Shown in pieces: positions 19,376 through 28,528 of a stretch of DNA of 64,000 nucleotides. Numbering within the stretch: position 1 is the first letter of the stretch; every line of letters starts with the position of its first letter. The notes beneath the pieces were generated by a model, which worked only from the letters and a program-made list of their open reading frames with translations, ran no database searches and was not told where the DNA came from. Position numbers and translations under genes: made by a program. Source of the DNA: Glaciimonas sp. PCH181 (lineage in GTDB: Bacteria > Pseudomonadota > Gammaproteobacteria > Burkholderiales > Burkholderiaceae_D); assembly GCF_003056055.1 (NCBI RefSeq), contig NZ_PYFP01000001.1, forward strand, positions 1,116,001 through 1,180,000, given 5' to 3'.

Positions 19376-20065
19376 CTATTTAGTCGATAGCATGTAGCCA
19401 ACGCTACGCACCGTGCGGATCAGATTTTCCGCTTCACGCAGCGCCTTACGCAAACGCAATATGTGCACATCAACGGTACGCTCTTCAATGACGACGTGGT
19501 CGCCCCATACTTTATCGAGTAATTGACTGCGTGAAAAAACACGATCCGGATTTGCCATAAAAAACTTCAGCAAACGATATTCAGCATGGCCGATATCGAT
19601 CTTTTGTTCGTCCATCGATACAGAGCAACTCGCAGGATCAAGCGTAACCCCGCCTGCAGACATGATTCCCAATGCCTGATCGGGATTTTTGCGGCGCAAT
19701 AATGCTTTCACCCGCGAAGTCAGCTCACGCGGTGAAAACGGCTTGGTCATATAGTCGTCGGCACCGTTATCCAGGCCAGCTATCTTGTCTTCTTCCATGC
19801 TTTTTGCCGTTAGCATCATCACTAACATCGACTGCAATTGCCGTTCTGCACGCAAACGCGACAGAAACCGCAATCCACTCTGATCCGGCAGCATCCAGTC
19901 CAACAAAACCAGATGCGGCGGACGGCGCTGAATTGCCGCCCAGCCATCCGCTGCGGTGTACGCGACAGTCGGACTCCAACCGGCTTCCACCATTGTGTAT
20001 TCAATCAACTCGGCGATTGCAGGCTCGTCCTCGATGATCAGGATAGATGTTTTATCAGAAATCAT
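19376..20065 (-). CDS. phoB: Phosphate regulon response regulator PhoB
   Basis: PhoB binds PHO boxes and activates the phosphate-starvation genes. Here the receiver domain has the acidic residues E-D near 12-13, the phospho-acceptor Asp at 56 (58 from the upstream start) in L-L-D-W-M-L-P, and T-K-P-F. The C-terminal winged helix ends in R-T-V-R-S-V-G-Y-M-L. An ATG at 20065 is the more likely start; a GTG six bases earlier is also in frame. It lies between phoU and phoR in the usual pst-pho order. Predicted target sites occur upstream of pstS and ppk. Confidence 0.95.
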   Translation of the reverse strand: MISDKTSILIIEDEPAIAELIEYTMVEAGWSPTVAYTAADGWAAIQRRPPHLVLLDWMLPDQSGLRFLSRLRAERQLQSMLVMMLTAKSMEEDKIAGLDNGADDYMTKPFSPRELTSRVKALLRRKNPDQALGIMSAGGVTLDPASCSVSMDEQKIDIGHAEYRLLKFFMANPDRVFSRSQLLDKVWGDHVVIEERTVDVHILRLRKALREAENLIRTVRSVGYMLSTK

Positions 20066-20152
20066 TAGCACGAATTAAACCTGCGATCACACCATTATTA
20101 ATAGAAAACATTAACGTTTTGCCTTTTATCCACAAGCTGCATCGGTTGCTAT

Positions 20153-20857
20153 TTAAGCGCCGTTGCCCAGCTGGGTTGCTGCGTAATCGGTATGCCGAAT
20201 ATCTTTGCCTTCGACGATATAAATCACATATTCAGCAATATTTTTTGCATGATCACCGATCCGCTCGATTGCCTTGGCAACCCATAACGTATCCATCAAC
20301 GCAGAAATCGTGCGTGGATCTTCCATCATGTAGGTAATGACATTGCGCATGATGGAGCGGAAATCGCGATCGATAATCGCGTCATGCGAGATCAGCTGGA
20401 TCGCCTGCTTCTCATCCAGACGTGCCAATGCATCCAATGCATCGTGCAACAAATCAGCAGCAGCGGCGGCAATCACGCGAACCATTTCAATATGATCGAT
20501 GCTGCCGATACCACGCTGATGCAAATGTATCGCTGTGCGGGCAATTTTGGCAGCTTCATCGCCGACGCGCTCCAGATCAGTAATTACTTTGATCGTGGCC
20601 ATCACGGTGCGCAAATCGTTGGCGGTAGGCTGACGACGCACGATTAAATGACTACAGGCGTTATCCAGCTCGACTTCTAATGTGTTGACTTCGTCATCGT
20701 CCTTGATGACCCGTTCGCCAGCGGCAATATTACCGTTGCGGAAGACGTTCATGGCCTCCTGAAATTGTCGCTCGACCAAACCGCCCATCAACAAAACTTT
20801 GGAGCGGATAGTTTCCAGGTCGGAGTCATATTGCTTTGAAGAGTGTTCGCCAGTCAT
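20153..20857 (-). CDS. phoU: Phosphate transport system regulator PhoU
   Basis: PhoU links the Pst transporter to PhoR and turns the pathway off when phosphate is plentiful. The protein is 234 residues, all-helical, with the two tandem three-helix PhoU repeats. The typical metal-binding D-L-E-R-V-G-D-E-A-A motif is in the first repeat, and E-R-I-G-D-H-A-K-N-I in the second. AAGGA lies eight bases before the ATG. The gene follows pstB after 187 bases up to its own start. Confidence 0.97.
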   Translation of the reverse strand: MTGEHSSKQYDSDLETIRSKVLLMGGLVERQFQEAMNVFRNGNIAAGERVIKDDDEVNTLEVELDNACSHLIVRRQPTANDLRTVMATIKVITDLERVGDEAAKIARTAIHLHQRGIGSIDHIEMVRVIAAAAADLLHDALDALARLDEKQAIQLISHDAIIDRDFRSIMRNVITYMMEDPRTISALMDTLWVAKAIERIGDHAKNIAEYVIYIVEGKDIRHTDYAATQLGNGA

Positions 20858-20944
20858 CTGGTAATTCCTTACAATTCTATGAGTGCAACAGGATTGCGTG
20901 AGCGGTGTCTTACCCGCTAATCAGCAACGACAATGAGATGATGA

Positions 20945-21757
20945 TTAACCAAAACGACCGGTAATGTAGTCCTGTGTTTCTTTACGGGCAGGATTCATAA
21001 ATATCTGATCAGTCTGGCCGAATTCCACCAACTCGCCCAAATACATATAGGCCGTGAAATCTGAGCAGCGCGCTGCTTGTTGCATGTTGTGGGTAACGAT
21101 AGCGATGGTGTAATCCTGTTTGAGTTCAGTAATCAACTCTTCTACTTTCGCGGTAGAAATAGGATCCAATGCTGAAGTCGGCTCATCCAGTAAAAGAACG
21201 TCAGGGCGAACCGCCACGCTGCGGGCGATACACAAACGCTGCTGCTGACCGCCGGACAAACTCAAGCCGCTCTTGTTCAGCTTATCCTTAGCCTCGCCCC
21301 ATAATGCCGCTTTAGTCAGCGCCCATTCGACGCGCTCGTCCATTTCGCCTTTTGGCAAGTTTTCGTATAAGCGAATACCGAAAGCGATGTTGTCGTAGAT
21401 CGACATCGGAAAAGGTGTTGGCTTCTGGAACACCATGCCAACTTTGGCGCGCAACATATTCAGATCCTGCCCGGCTTCCAGAATATTCCGGCCCGCATAC
21501 ATGATCTGGCCTTCGGCACGCTGACCTGGATATAGGTCGTACATCCGATTGAGCGTTCGCAGCAAAGTGGACTTGCCGCAACCGGATGGTCCGATGAATG
21601 CGGTGACCTTCTTTTCATTGATATTCAGATTAATATCCTTCAATCCCTGAAAATGACCGTAGAAAAAATTCAGCTTCGAAATCTCTATGGTTGGCTTTTT
21701 AGCCGCGCTGTAATCGTTGCTTTGCAGTGTTTGAGGTGTCATGGCAATCGCAGTCAT
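20945..21757 (-). CDS. pstB: Phosphate ABC transporter ATP-binding protein
   Basis: PstB is the ATPase that powers phosphate import. The 270-residue protein has Walker [10 protein letters not shown], the Q-loop in V-F-Q-K-P-T-P-F-P, the ABC signature L-S-G-G-Q-Q-Q-R, Walker [12 protein letters not shown] and the H-loop in V-T-H-N-M. The N-terminal roughly 23 residues before the ABC domain are unconserved, and an ATG five codons in is an alternative start. It sits between pstA and phoU. Confidence 0.98.
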   Translation of the reverse strand: MTAIAMTPQTLQSNDYSAAKKPTIEISKLNFFYGHFQGLKDINLNINEKKVTAFIGPSGCGKSTLLRTLNRMYDLYPGQRAEGQIMYAGRNILEAGQDLNMLRAKVGMVFQKPTPFPMSIYDNIAFGIRLYENLPKGEMDERVEWALTKAALWGEAKDKLNKSGLSLSGGQQQRLCIARSVAVRPDVLLLDEPTSALDPISTAKVEELITELKQDYTIAIVTHNMQQAARCSDFTAYMYLGELVEFGQTDQIFMNPARKETQDYITGRFG

Positions 21758-21848
21758 TAAATGCAGTTTTCAGTGGATGGTACAAATGCTTCTGCGCCAT
21801 CAATATCTTGTTCAGCAGAGTCAGCAAGGTCTGGCGTTGCTGACCTTA

Positions 21849-22763
21849 TCAACTCGGGATTTTTTGGCTGAACAAAGTGCGTGCAACAATGTTCAATACA
21901 AGTACACCCAACGTAATCAGCAACGCACCTGCCCATGCCAGCGCCACCCAGTTGTCGTAAGGGCTATTCGCGAATTGATTTATCACGCCCGGCAGATTGG
22001 CAATTGGCTTATTCATGTTGGTGCTGAAGAACTGATTATTCAGTGCGGTAAATAGTAGCGGCGCAGTTTCACCGGCAATCCTTGCCACAGCCAGCAACAC
22101 ACCCGTTACCACACCCGCTTTGACCGCACGCAAACGCACTGTCAATGCGACTTTCCAGCGTGGCGCACCAAGCGCAAATGCCGCTTCGCGCAGATTGCCG
22201 GGCACCAGTTTCAGCATATTGTCAGTTGTCCGCACCACTACTGGCACCGCAATCAATGACAGGGCAAAAGTACCGGCCCAGCCCGAAAAATGGCCGATTT
22301 TGGCGACATAGATCGCGTACACAAACAAACCAATCACAATCGATGGCGCTGACAACATAATGTCAGTCACAAAACGAGTGATTTGGGCAAGTTTGCTTTC
22401 TTCGCCATACTCCGCCAGATAAATACCTGCCAAGATGCCAATCGGTGTACTAATCAGTGTCGCCAGACCAACCAGCATCAAGCTACCAATAATCGGATTC
22501 AGCAAACCGCCGCCTTCGCCACCTGGAGATGGCGTGTTTTGGATCAGCAAGCCAAGATTCATCGCACCAACGCCTTTGAACACCAGCGTCGCTAAAATCC
22601 ACATCAGCACAACCAGCCCAAATGCCATCGCCAGAAACGACAGCACCATGCCTATTTTGTGGGTCAAAATCCGCTTGCGATACACCTTGTTTGCAGATGG
22701 ATTAGTTTGGAAGCCCTGAGATGGGGAGTTTTCCATCGAAGAAACTGGGTTTTGCGCGCTCAT
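21849..22763 (-). CDS. pstA: Phosphate ABC transporter permease PstA
   Basis: PstA and PstC together form the membrane channel of the phosphate importer. The 304-residue protein has about six transmembrane helices and the permease EAA-type loop [12 protein letters not shown], which contacts PstB. Its start overlaps the stop of pstC by four bases (ATGA), showing translational coupling. The N-terminal 30 residues are polar and variable. Confidence 0.97.
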   Translation of the reverse strand: MSAQNPVSSMENSPSQGFQTNPSANKVYRKRILTHKIGMVLSFLAMAFGLVVLMWILATLVFKGVGAMNLGLLIQNTPSPGGEGGGLLNPIIGSLMLVGLATLISTPIGILAGIYLAEYGEESKLAQITRFVTDIMLSAPSIVIGLFVYAIYVAKIGHFSGWAGTFALSLIAVPVVVRTTDNMLKLVPGNLREAAFALGAPRWKVALTVRLRAVKAGVVTGVLLAVARIAGETAPLLFTALNNQFFSTNMNKPIANLPGVINQFANSPYDNWVALAWAGALLITLGVLVLNIVARTLFSQKIPS

Positions 22764-23788
22764 TTAGCACCTTCTTTGCGAGACATTCCCATCAACATCA
22801 ACTTAGCCGCAGACAACACCAGGAAAGTAATGACAAACAAGATAAGACCGAGGGCGAACAACGCCGATACGTGCAAGGTTGAAGAAGCTTCGGCGATCTC
22901 GTTTGCCAGCGTCGATGCAATACTATTACCGGCACCGAACAGCGACCATGACAAGCGGTGCGAGTTACCAATCACAAAGGTCACCGCCATGGTCTCGCCC
23001 AACGCCCGACCAAGTCCCAACATGACACCGCCGACTACTCCAGTCTTGGCATACGGCAGCACTACTTTGCGCACTACTTCCCAACGGGTGCATCCCAGGC
23101 CATAAGCCGATTCTTTTAATACCGCCGGTACAACTTCAAACACATCCCGCATGACTGAGGCGATAAAGGGAATAATCATGACCGCCAAAATCAGTCCGGC
23201 AGTCAAAATACCAATCCCCATCCGCGGTCCGGAAAACAAAATACCGATCACCGGAATGTGACCTAAGGTGTCACCTAAAATTGGTTGCACGTATTCGGCA
23301 AACAGCGGTGCAAAAACGAACAAGCCCCAGATACCGTAAATAATACTAGGTACACCTGCCAGCAATTCGACAGCGGTGCCTAACGGCTGACGTAGTTTTG
23401 CCGGGCAGATTTCGGTCAAAAATAACGCGATGCCAAAGCTGATCGGGAACGCGATCAGCAGCGCAATAAAAGATGTCACCAGCGTGCCGACAATCGCAAT
23501 CATCGCGCCATACTGGTCATTCACGGGGTCCCACTCAACGCGTGTAATAAACGACAGCCCGAATTCATGAAATACCGGCCATGCGCCAATTGCCAGCGAA
23601 ACGATAATCCCCATCAAGACGAATAGCACGATCAGCGAAAACGCCATCGTGACTTTATGAAAGAAGAAATCCTGGATGCGTTGTTTGCGCATAGTGGCAA
23701 GCAATGCTTGCTGCGACAAACCGGCCTGTTCAACGCTTTTGGCCTGGAGAGATAGTGGTTGTGCCATAACAGGAATATTTGCACTCAT
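22760..23788 (-). CDS. pstC: Phosphate ABC transporter permease PstC
   Basis: PstC is the second membrane subunit of the phosphate importer. The 342-residue protein has six main helices and the EAA-type loop [13 protein letters not shown]. An N-terminal cytoplasmic extension of about 50 residues precedes the first helix, common in Burkholderiales. It is separated from pstS by 270 bases holding a hairpin, which would let PstS be made in excess over the membrane parts. Confidence 0.97.
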   Translation of the reverse strand: MSANIPVMAQPLSLQAKSVEQAGLSQQALLATMRKQRIQDFFFHKVTMAFSLIVLFVLMGIIVSLAIGAWPVFHEFGLSFITRVEWDPVNDQYGAMIAIVGTLVTSFIALLIAFPISFGIALFLTEICPAKLRQPLGTAVELLAGVPSIIYGIWGLFVFAPLFAEYVQPILGDTLGHIPVIGILFSGPRMGIGILTAGLILAVMIIPFIASVMRDVFEVVPAVLKESAYGLGCTRWEVVRKVVLPYAKTGVVGGVMLGLGRALGETMAVTFVIGNSHRLSWSLFGAGNSIASTLANEIAEASSTLHVSALFALGLILFVITFLVLSAAKLMLMGMSRKEGAK

Positions 23789-23939
23789 GAGTAGCGATAT
23801 CCGATGAAGTGTGTGCCGTATTCGCCTACTTTCCGTGAATCTGACACATCTGCTTTGCCAATCGGCAGCACTGCTCTGCGATGTATCAAATGACGGCTTT
23901 TCGACGCAAATGAATTCTGATCATTTCTGATTACTTAAT

Positions 23940-23971
23940 ACAGGCAAGCCTTTTCGATAAGGCCTGCCTGT
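23940..23971 (-). promoter_or_regulatory. Stem-loop in the pstS-pstC gap
   Basis: The arms ACAGGCAAGCCTT and AAGGCCTGCCTGT pair over 13 positions with one mismatch around a six-base loop. It lies about 90 bases after the pstS stop in the pst transcript. On the minus strand no T-run follows, so it looks more like a 3' stabiliser of the pstS message than a terminator; on the plus strand five T follow. This role is inferred. Confidence 0.55.
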
Positions 23972-24058
23972 TTTTGCCAGCTTCAACTTTTTATTGCAGC
24001 TTCTTTAATGCTATTCCACCACTTTATATCGACAAATTTGCCAATACAAAACGACGTA

Positions 24059-25102
24059 TTACCAGATTGACTTGCCAGCTGTATCTTTAACTTCTGATTT
24101 CCAAGCGTCATTCACAAGCTTTACAACCGATGACGGGATCGCAACATAATCAAGTTCAGTTGCTGCCGCGCCACCGTTTTTGTACGCCCAGTCAAAGAAC
24201 TTCAAGACTTCTTTACCCTTTGCTGCATCAGCTTGCGACTTGTGCAACAAGATGAAAGAAGCGCTGGTGATAGGCCAGCTGTTTTTACCCGCTGCATCAG
24301 TGAAATCAACAGCAAAACCTGGTGTTTTTGCCCAGTCAGCGCCAGCAGCAGCAGCTTTGAAAGTGGCGTCATCAGGTTGTACATAGCCACCGTCACGATT
24401 CTTCAATTGTGTGTGTTGTAGCTTGTTCTTTTTAGCGTAAGCATATTCAACGTAACCAATTGCACCCTTGATTTTTTGAACATTCGCAGCAACACCTTCG
24501 TTACCCTTGCCACCTACACCAACTGGCCATTTAACTGCAGTACCAGCACCAACGCCGCTCTTGAAGCTAGGGCTGGTTTTTGACAAATAGCTGGTGAATA
24601 CGAACGAAGTACCTGAACCGTCAGCGCGATACACGACAGTGATGTCGCTATCAGGCAGCTTTACACCTGGATTGAGTGCAGCGATTTCTGCAGCATTCCA
24701 TTTTGTAACTTTGCCCAAATAAATATCGCCCAATACCGCGCCGGTCAGCTTCAACTGACCCGGTGCGATGCCGTCCAGATTCACGACTGGCACGACGCCG
24801 CCCATGATCGCTGGGAATTGCATCAGGCTGTCAGCAGCCAATTCCTCTGCCTTCAATGGCATATCCGAGGCGCCGAAATCGACTGTCTTCGCTTTGATCT
24901 GTTTGATACCGCCGCCGGAGCCGATCGATTGATAGTTCAGGCTATTACCGGTTGCAGCTTTGTAGGACTCAGCCCATTTTGCGTAAATAGGATAAGGAAA
25001 CGATGCACCAGCGCCGGTGATTTCCGCTGCCATAACCGATGAAACTGAAAATGTTGCACCCAACGCCAAGACGACGGATGTAAAGAGTTTATTGAGACGC
25101 AT
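24059..25102 (-). CDS. pstS: Phosphate-binding periplasmic protein PstS
   Basis: PstS captures phosphate in the periplasm and delivers it to PstCA. The 347-residue protein has a 25-residue signal peptide ending in V-M-A-A. The Pi-binding residues lie in G-A-G-A-S-F-P-Y-P, in G-S-G-G-G-I-K near 60, and in the later R-A-D-G-S-G-T-S. GGGAG is six bases before the ATG. A PHO box and a -10 box lie about 130-165 bases upstream, so expression should rise on phosphate starvation. Confidence 0.98.
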   Translation of the reverse strand: MRLNKLFTSVVLALGATFSVSSVMAAEITGAGASFPYPIYAKWAESYKAATGNSLNYQSIGSGGGIKQIKAKTVDFGASDMPLKAEELAADSLMQFPAIMGGVVPVVNLDGIAPGQLKLTGAVLGDIYLGKVTKWNAAEIAALNPGVKLPDSDITVVYRADGSGTSFVFTSYLSKTSPSFKSGVGAGTAVKWPVGVGGKGNEGVAANVQKIKGAIGYVEYAYAKKNKLQHTQLKNRDGGYVQPDDATFKAAAAGADWAKTPGFAVDFTDAAGKNSWPITSASFILLHKSQADAAKGKEVLKFFDWAYKNGGAAATELDYVAIPSSVVKLVNDAWKSEVKDTAGKSIW

Positions 25103-25234
25103 TCGTTACTCCCATATTTACTTTTAAATGAAGATCAGACTTAAATAAACTTTAGATAGCTGCCAAGAGCGCGTCGTTTAGAAATTGAGGTGCTTTCAAC
25201 CGCCGATTTCACAACTTCCACCAAGACAGGCCGA

Positions 25235-25268
25235 ACTGTAACCAACATTTATGACATGTTTGTGACAG
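25235..25268 (-). promoter_or_regulatory. pstS: PHO box and -10 box of pstS
   Basis: On the minus strand CTGTCACAAACATGTCAT (25251-25268) holds two TGTCA repeats spaced 11 bp apart, the pattern bound by a PhoB dimer. Ten bases downstream is TACAGT (25235-25240), well placed as a -10 box. This is the layout of a PhoB-activated promoter in which the PHO box replaces the -35. Confidence 0.85.
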
Positions 25269-25329
25269 TAAACAAGACTGCGCTTAAGTAAAAAATGAGA
25301 CACAAAATAGTGCCAAAACGCTTCCGTTT

Positions 25330-25363
25330 TTGTCATCAAGATGTCATATTGTCTGCATACACT
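25330..25363 (+). promoter_or_regulatory. ppk: PHO box and possible -10 box of ppk
   Basis: On the plus strand TTGTCATCAAGATGTCAT (25330-25347) again has two TGTCAT repeats 11 bp apart. TACACT (25358-25363) lies ten bases further on as a weak -10. The element points toward ppk and is back to back with the pstS box, about 60 bases away. Confidence 0.75.
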
Positions 25364-25397
25364 CCGCGCAAAACCATTTGAATTACTTGTCAGAGGT

Positions 25398-27581
25398 ATG
25401 GATAAAAAAACCCGCTCGGACGAAAGTACTGAAATAACTACTGTAAATATTGGCAGTAATCCCGCCTATTTAAATCGGGAGCTATCGCTATTAGCGTTCA
25501 ATAGACGCGTGCTGGCACAAGCCGAGCAGCAAAATATTCCATTGCTAGAACGTTTGCGCTACCTCTGCATCGTCAGCAATAATCTGGATGAATTTTTTGA
25601 AGTGCGTATCGCGAGTCTGCTGGCGAATAGCTATGCAGATAGCGGTATAGGCCTCAGTCGCATCAGCAGCGCTGGTGATATTGTCGATCCCCCTGCTTTG
25701 ACCGAAGCCCTTAAGCTCACCAGCACGGAATGTCACGATATCGTCGCTCGCCAATATGCGATTCTGAATAAAGACGTATTGCCGCAATTATCTGCCAATG
25801 GCGTCCATCTACTACGACAAAAAGACCGCAATCCAGCGCAGCGCGCTTGGGTGAAATCCTATTTTGAGCAGGAAATCAGGCCTTTGCTTACCCCAATTGG
25901 CCTGGACCCGGCGCATCCGTTTCCGCAAGTACTGAATAAAAGTCTGAATTTCATTGTTGAAATGGCAGGGAAAGATGCGTTCGGACGTGATACGACGATT
26001 GCGATCATCAAAGCCCCGCGTGTATTGCCGCGAGTGATCAGATTACCCGATGCTTTATCCCCAAACGGCATTTCATTCTGCCTGTTGTCCTCCATCATCC
26101 ACGCGCATATCAACGACTTGTTTAGTGGTCGCCAAATACTGTCCTATTATCAATTTCGGGTGACGCGTAATAGTGATTTGTGGGTGGATGAAGAAGAAGT
26201 AAAAAATCTGCGTCAGGCATTAAAAAGTGAATTGCAAAGCCGTCAATTTGGCGTAGCTGTGCGGTTGGAAGTGGCGCAAAACTGCCCCGCCCATTTATCC
26301 GAATTGCTACTGAAACAATTTTCAATCGCACCGAATCGCTTATATGCCGTGAATGGCCCGGTTAATTTGGTCAGATTATCCGAAATGATTGATCAGATAT
26401 CTCTGCCGGGATTACGTTTCCCACCTTTTACGCCCGGTCTTCCTGCGTATTTGTTATCCGACGATATATTTACGCTACTTAAGCAAAAAGATATTTTGCT
26501 GCACCATCCGTTCCAGTCCTTCCAACCGGTCATCGATTTTATCCGCAGTGCGGCAAATGACCCGCAGGTCGTTGCCATCAGACAAACAATTTACCGTGCC
26601 GGAATGAATTCTGATTTGATCGAGTCATTAATCATGGCCGCACAATTCGGAAAAGAAGTCACCGTAGTCGTCGAATTAATGGCGCGCTTTGATGAAGAAG
26701 CCAACATCAATTGGGCAGATCGCCTTGAGCGGGCCGGAGCACATGTCGTCTATGGCGTGGTCGGCCTTAAAACCCACGCCAAACTTGCCCTCGTCATCCG
26801 TCGCGAACCCGTGAAACAAGCTAGTGCGGCTAAAGATAGTAGCGCCAGTGAATTATGTTTTTATGCCCACTTGGGGACCGGAAACTATCACCCGAACACG
26901 ACCAAGCTATATACCGACTTTGGTTTGCTGACCGCGAATCAAAAACTGGCAATAGAAGTCAATGAAGTATTCATTCATCTGACCAGTCTGACCAAGCCGA
27001 AAAAGATGGATTATTTATGGCTGGCACCCTTTGCGCTGCAAAAAGAACTGATTCGCGCCATTCGCAATGAGGCAGATATCGCTCGTCAGGGCCGGCCGGC
27101 ACGGATCGTTGCAAAAATGAACGCGCTGCTTGACGAATCTGTGATTAAAGCGCTGTATGCGGCCTCTGCAGATGGCGTAAAAATAGAACTCATCATTCGC
27201 GGCGCGTGCGCCTTGCGGCCAGGTGTACCGGGGTTGTCGGAAAACATCTCGGTACGGTCGATCATCGGGCGTTTTCTGGAACATACGCGGATATATTACT
27301 TTCGGAATAATTTACAGCACGATGTTTACCTTGCCAGCGCCGACTGGATGAATCGCAATCTTTTCCGGCGCGTAGAAGTCGCATTCCCGGTATTAGACAA
27401 AGCCCTCAAACGACGTGTCATTAATGAAGGCCTGACGCCCTACTTGAAAGACAACACCAACGCGTGGGAACTGTCATCCGATGGCAACTGGCAAAAATGT
27501 ACACCAGGGCGGCGGCGAGCGGCGTTTAGTGTGCAGGAACACTTGATGTCCCTTCTCGGCGCTTCCTCAGAAGCTAATTAA
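25398..27581 (+). CDS. ppk: Polyphosphate kinase 1
   Basis: PPK1 makes long-chain polyphosphate from ATP and works reversibly. The 727-residue protein opens with the N-domain motif Y-L-N-R-E-L-S-L-L-A-F-N-R-R-V and carries the autophosphorylated His at about 460 in L-K-T-H-A-K-L, plus the later H-L-G-T-G-N-Y-H and L-A-S-A-D-W-M-N-R-N-L-F-R-R motifs. The start is taken as the ATG at 25398. An in-frame ATG at 25341 lies inside the PHO box and upstream of the likely transcription start, so it cannot be used from that promoter. sixA follows after 24 bases. Divergence from pstS links polyP storage to phosphate starvation. Confidence 0.96.
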   Translation: MDKKTRSDESTEITTVNIGSNPAYLNRELSLLAFNRRVLAQAEQQNIPLLERLRYLCIVSNNLDEFFEVRIASLLANSYADSGIGLSRISSAGDIVDPPALTEALKLTSTECHDIVARQYAILNKDVLPQLSANGVHLLRQKDRNPAQRAWVKSYFEQEIRPLLTPIGLDPAHPFPQVLNKSLNFIVEMAGKDAFGRDTTIAIIKAPRVLPRVIRLPDALSPNGISFCLLSSIIHAHINDLFSGRQILSYYQFRVTRNSDLWVDEEEVKNLRQALKSELQSRQFGVAVRLEVAQNCPAHLSELLLKQFSIAPNRLYAVNGPVNLVRLSEMIDQISLPGLRFPPFTPGLPAYLLSDDIFTLLKQKDILLHHPFQSFQPVIDFIRSAANDPQVVAIRQTIYRAGMNSDLIESLIMAAQFGKEVTVVVELMARFDEEANINWADRLERAGAHVVYGVVGLKTHAKLALVIRREPVKQASAAKDSSASELCFYAHLGTGNYHPNTTKLYTDFGLLTANQKLAIEVNEVFIHLTSLTKPKKMDYLWLAPFALQKELIRAIRNEADIARQGRPARIVAKMNALLDESVIKALYAASADGVKIELIIRGACALRPGVPGLSENISVRSIIGRFLEHTRIYYFRNNLQHDVYLASADWMNRNLFRRVEVAFPVLDKALKRRVINEGLTPYLKDNTNAWELSSDGNWQKCTPGRRRAAFSVQEHLMSLLGASSEAN

Positions 27582-27605
27582 CCGCATTGCAAGAAGGAAA
27601 ACATC

Positions 27606-28064
27606 ATGGAACTGATACTGTGGCGACACGCCGAGGCTGAAGTTGGCGAACCTGACGAAGGCCGCGCCCTGACTGGCAAAGGACATAAGCAGGCGTGGAA
27701 AATGGCCGAATGGCTTGACCAGAATTTACCCAATACCTGCAAGATACTTTGCAGTCCCGCCATGCGCACGCGCCAAACCGCCGAAGCATTAGGTCGCAAA
27801 TTCAAAATTCATCCCGACCTTGCGCCAAACTGCACACCAGAGCAATTGCTGGCAGCAGCCCACTGGCCGGATTCGCGTGAACCGGTCCTGATCATCGGTC
27901 ATCAACCCACCCTAGGCCAGGTCGCCGCGATGCTGATCGCCAGTGAGAAAAAAGAATGGTCAATTCGCAAAGGCAATGCATGGTGGATTGCACAACGCGA
28001 ACGCGGTGATATTACGACCACTTTTCTAAAAGCCGTGATGTCGCCCGATCTGGTTACCAAGTAA
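27606..28064 (+). CDS. sixA: Phosphohistidine phosphatase SixA
   Basis: This is a 152-residue histidine-phosphatase protein with the R-H-A motif at 7-9 (L-W-R-H-A-E-A), an R-T-R-Q-T-A arginine patch and the second catalytic His in I-I-G-H-Q-P-T. E. coli SixA acts on phosphohistidine of signalling or PTS proteins. An AAGGAAAACATC site precedes the ATG. Its position right after ppk suggests co-transcription, though a role in polyP metabolism is only inferred. Confidence 0.92.
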   Translation: MELILWRHAEAEVGEPDEGRALTGKGHKQAWKMAEWLDQNLPNTCKILCSPAMRTRQTAEALGRKFKIHPDLAPNCTPEQLLAAAHWPDSREPVLIIGHQPTLGQVAAMLIASEKKEWSIRKGNAWWIAQRERGDITTTFLKAVMSPDLVTK

Positions 28065-28528
28065 GCATCCCTCGCATCAACCCATAGATTAACCGCGCGG
28101 CCCAATGAGGGCAGCCGCACGCTTGCTGCTATTACATCGCGACCATCCGTTGCGGTTTCTACTTATGCATCAAAAATGGCGCTTCAAAAAACAGAATTTG
28201 GCCGTATATCTACTATGAGTGACGCTATCCGGGCGCAATAAGGAAAATTAATTTTTATACAATGTGTCTCTTGTTAGCGATATCATCGTAAAAAGAACCG
28301 CTAGCGGAAGGAATGGGGCAAAACGATCATTTCTGCTAAACACTATATAATGAAAAAAATTTAACTAAATGGTTGCATATTTTTATTTCTCATTAACAAA
28401 TATGCGACAGTTTTAAAAAGTACTGAAATGCACACTTTTTAAAGACACGAATTCAGTTAGAATATTGCCTTTGCTGCATTGCAGCATAGCTTTCCGACTT
28501 CCCGGCAAGAGACACCAAAGAGGTTTGT
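28065..28528. other. Intergenic region upstream of phaZ
   Basis: These 464 bases are AT-rich in the middle and hold no credible gene. The last 70 bases contain a weak -10-like TAGAAT (28458-28463), a candidate PhaR operator (28472-28486) and the phaZ Shine-Dalgarno AGAGG (about 28519-28523). Confidence 0.6.
28472..28486. promoter_or_regulatory. phaZ: Candidate PhaR operator, TGCTGCA-T-TGCAGCA
   Basis: A perfect 7-bp inverted repeat with a one-base centre contains CTGC-N3-GCAG. PhaR repressors of PHB metabolism are known to bind TGC-rich sites of this kind. It lies just after a TAGAAT box, about where transcription of phaZ would begin, so a bound repressor would block it. Confidence 0.55.

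Noticed and set aside
17872..20065. Recent tandem duplication as the source of the two PhoBR pairs
   Set aside because: The two kinases and two regulators differ across most of their length outside core motifs, so a recent copy is unlikely.
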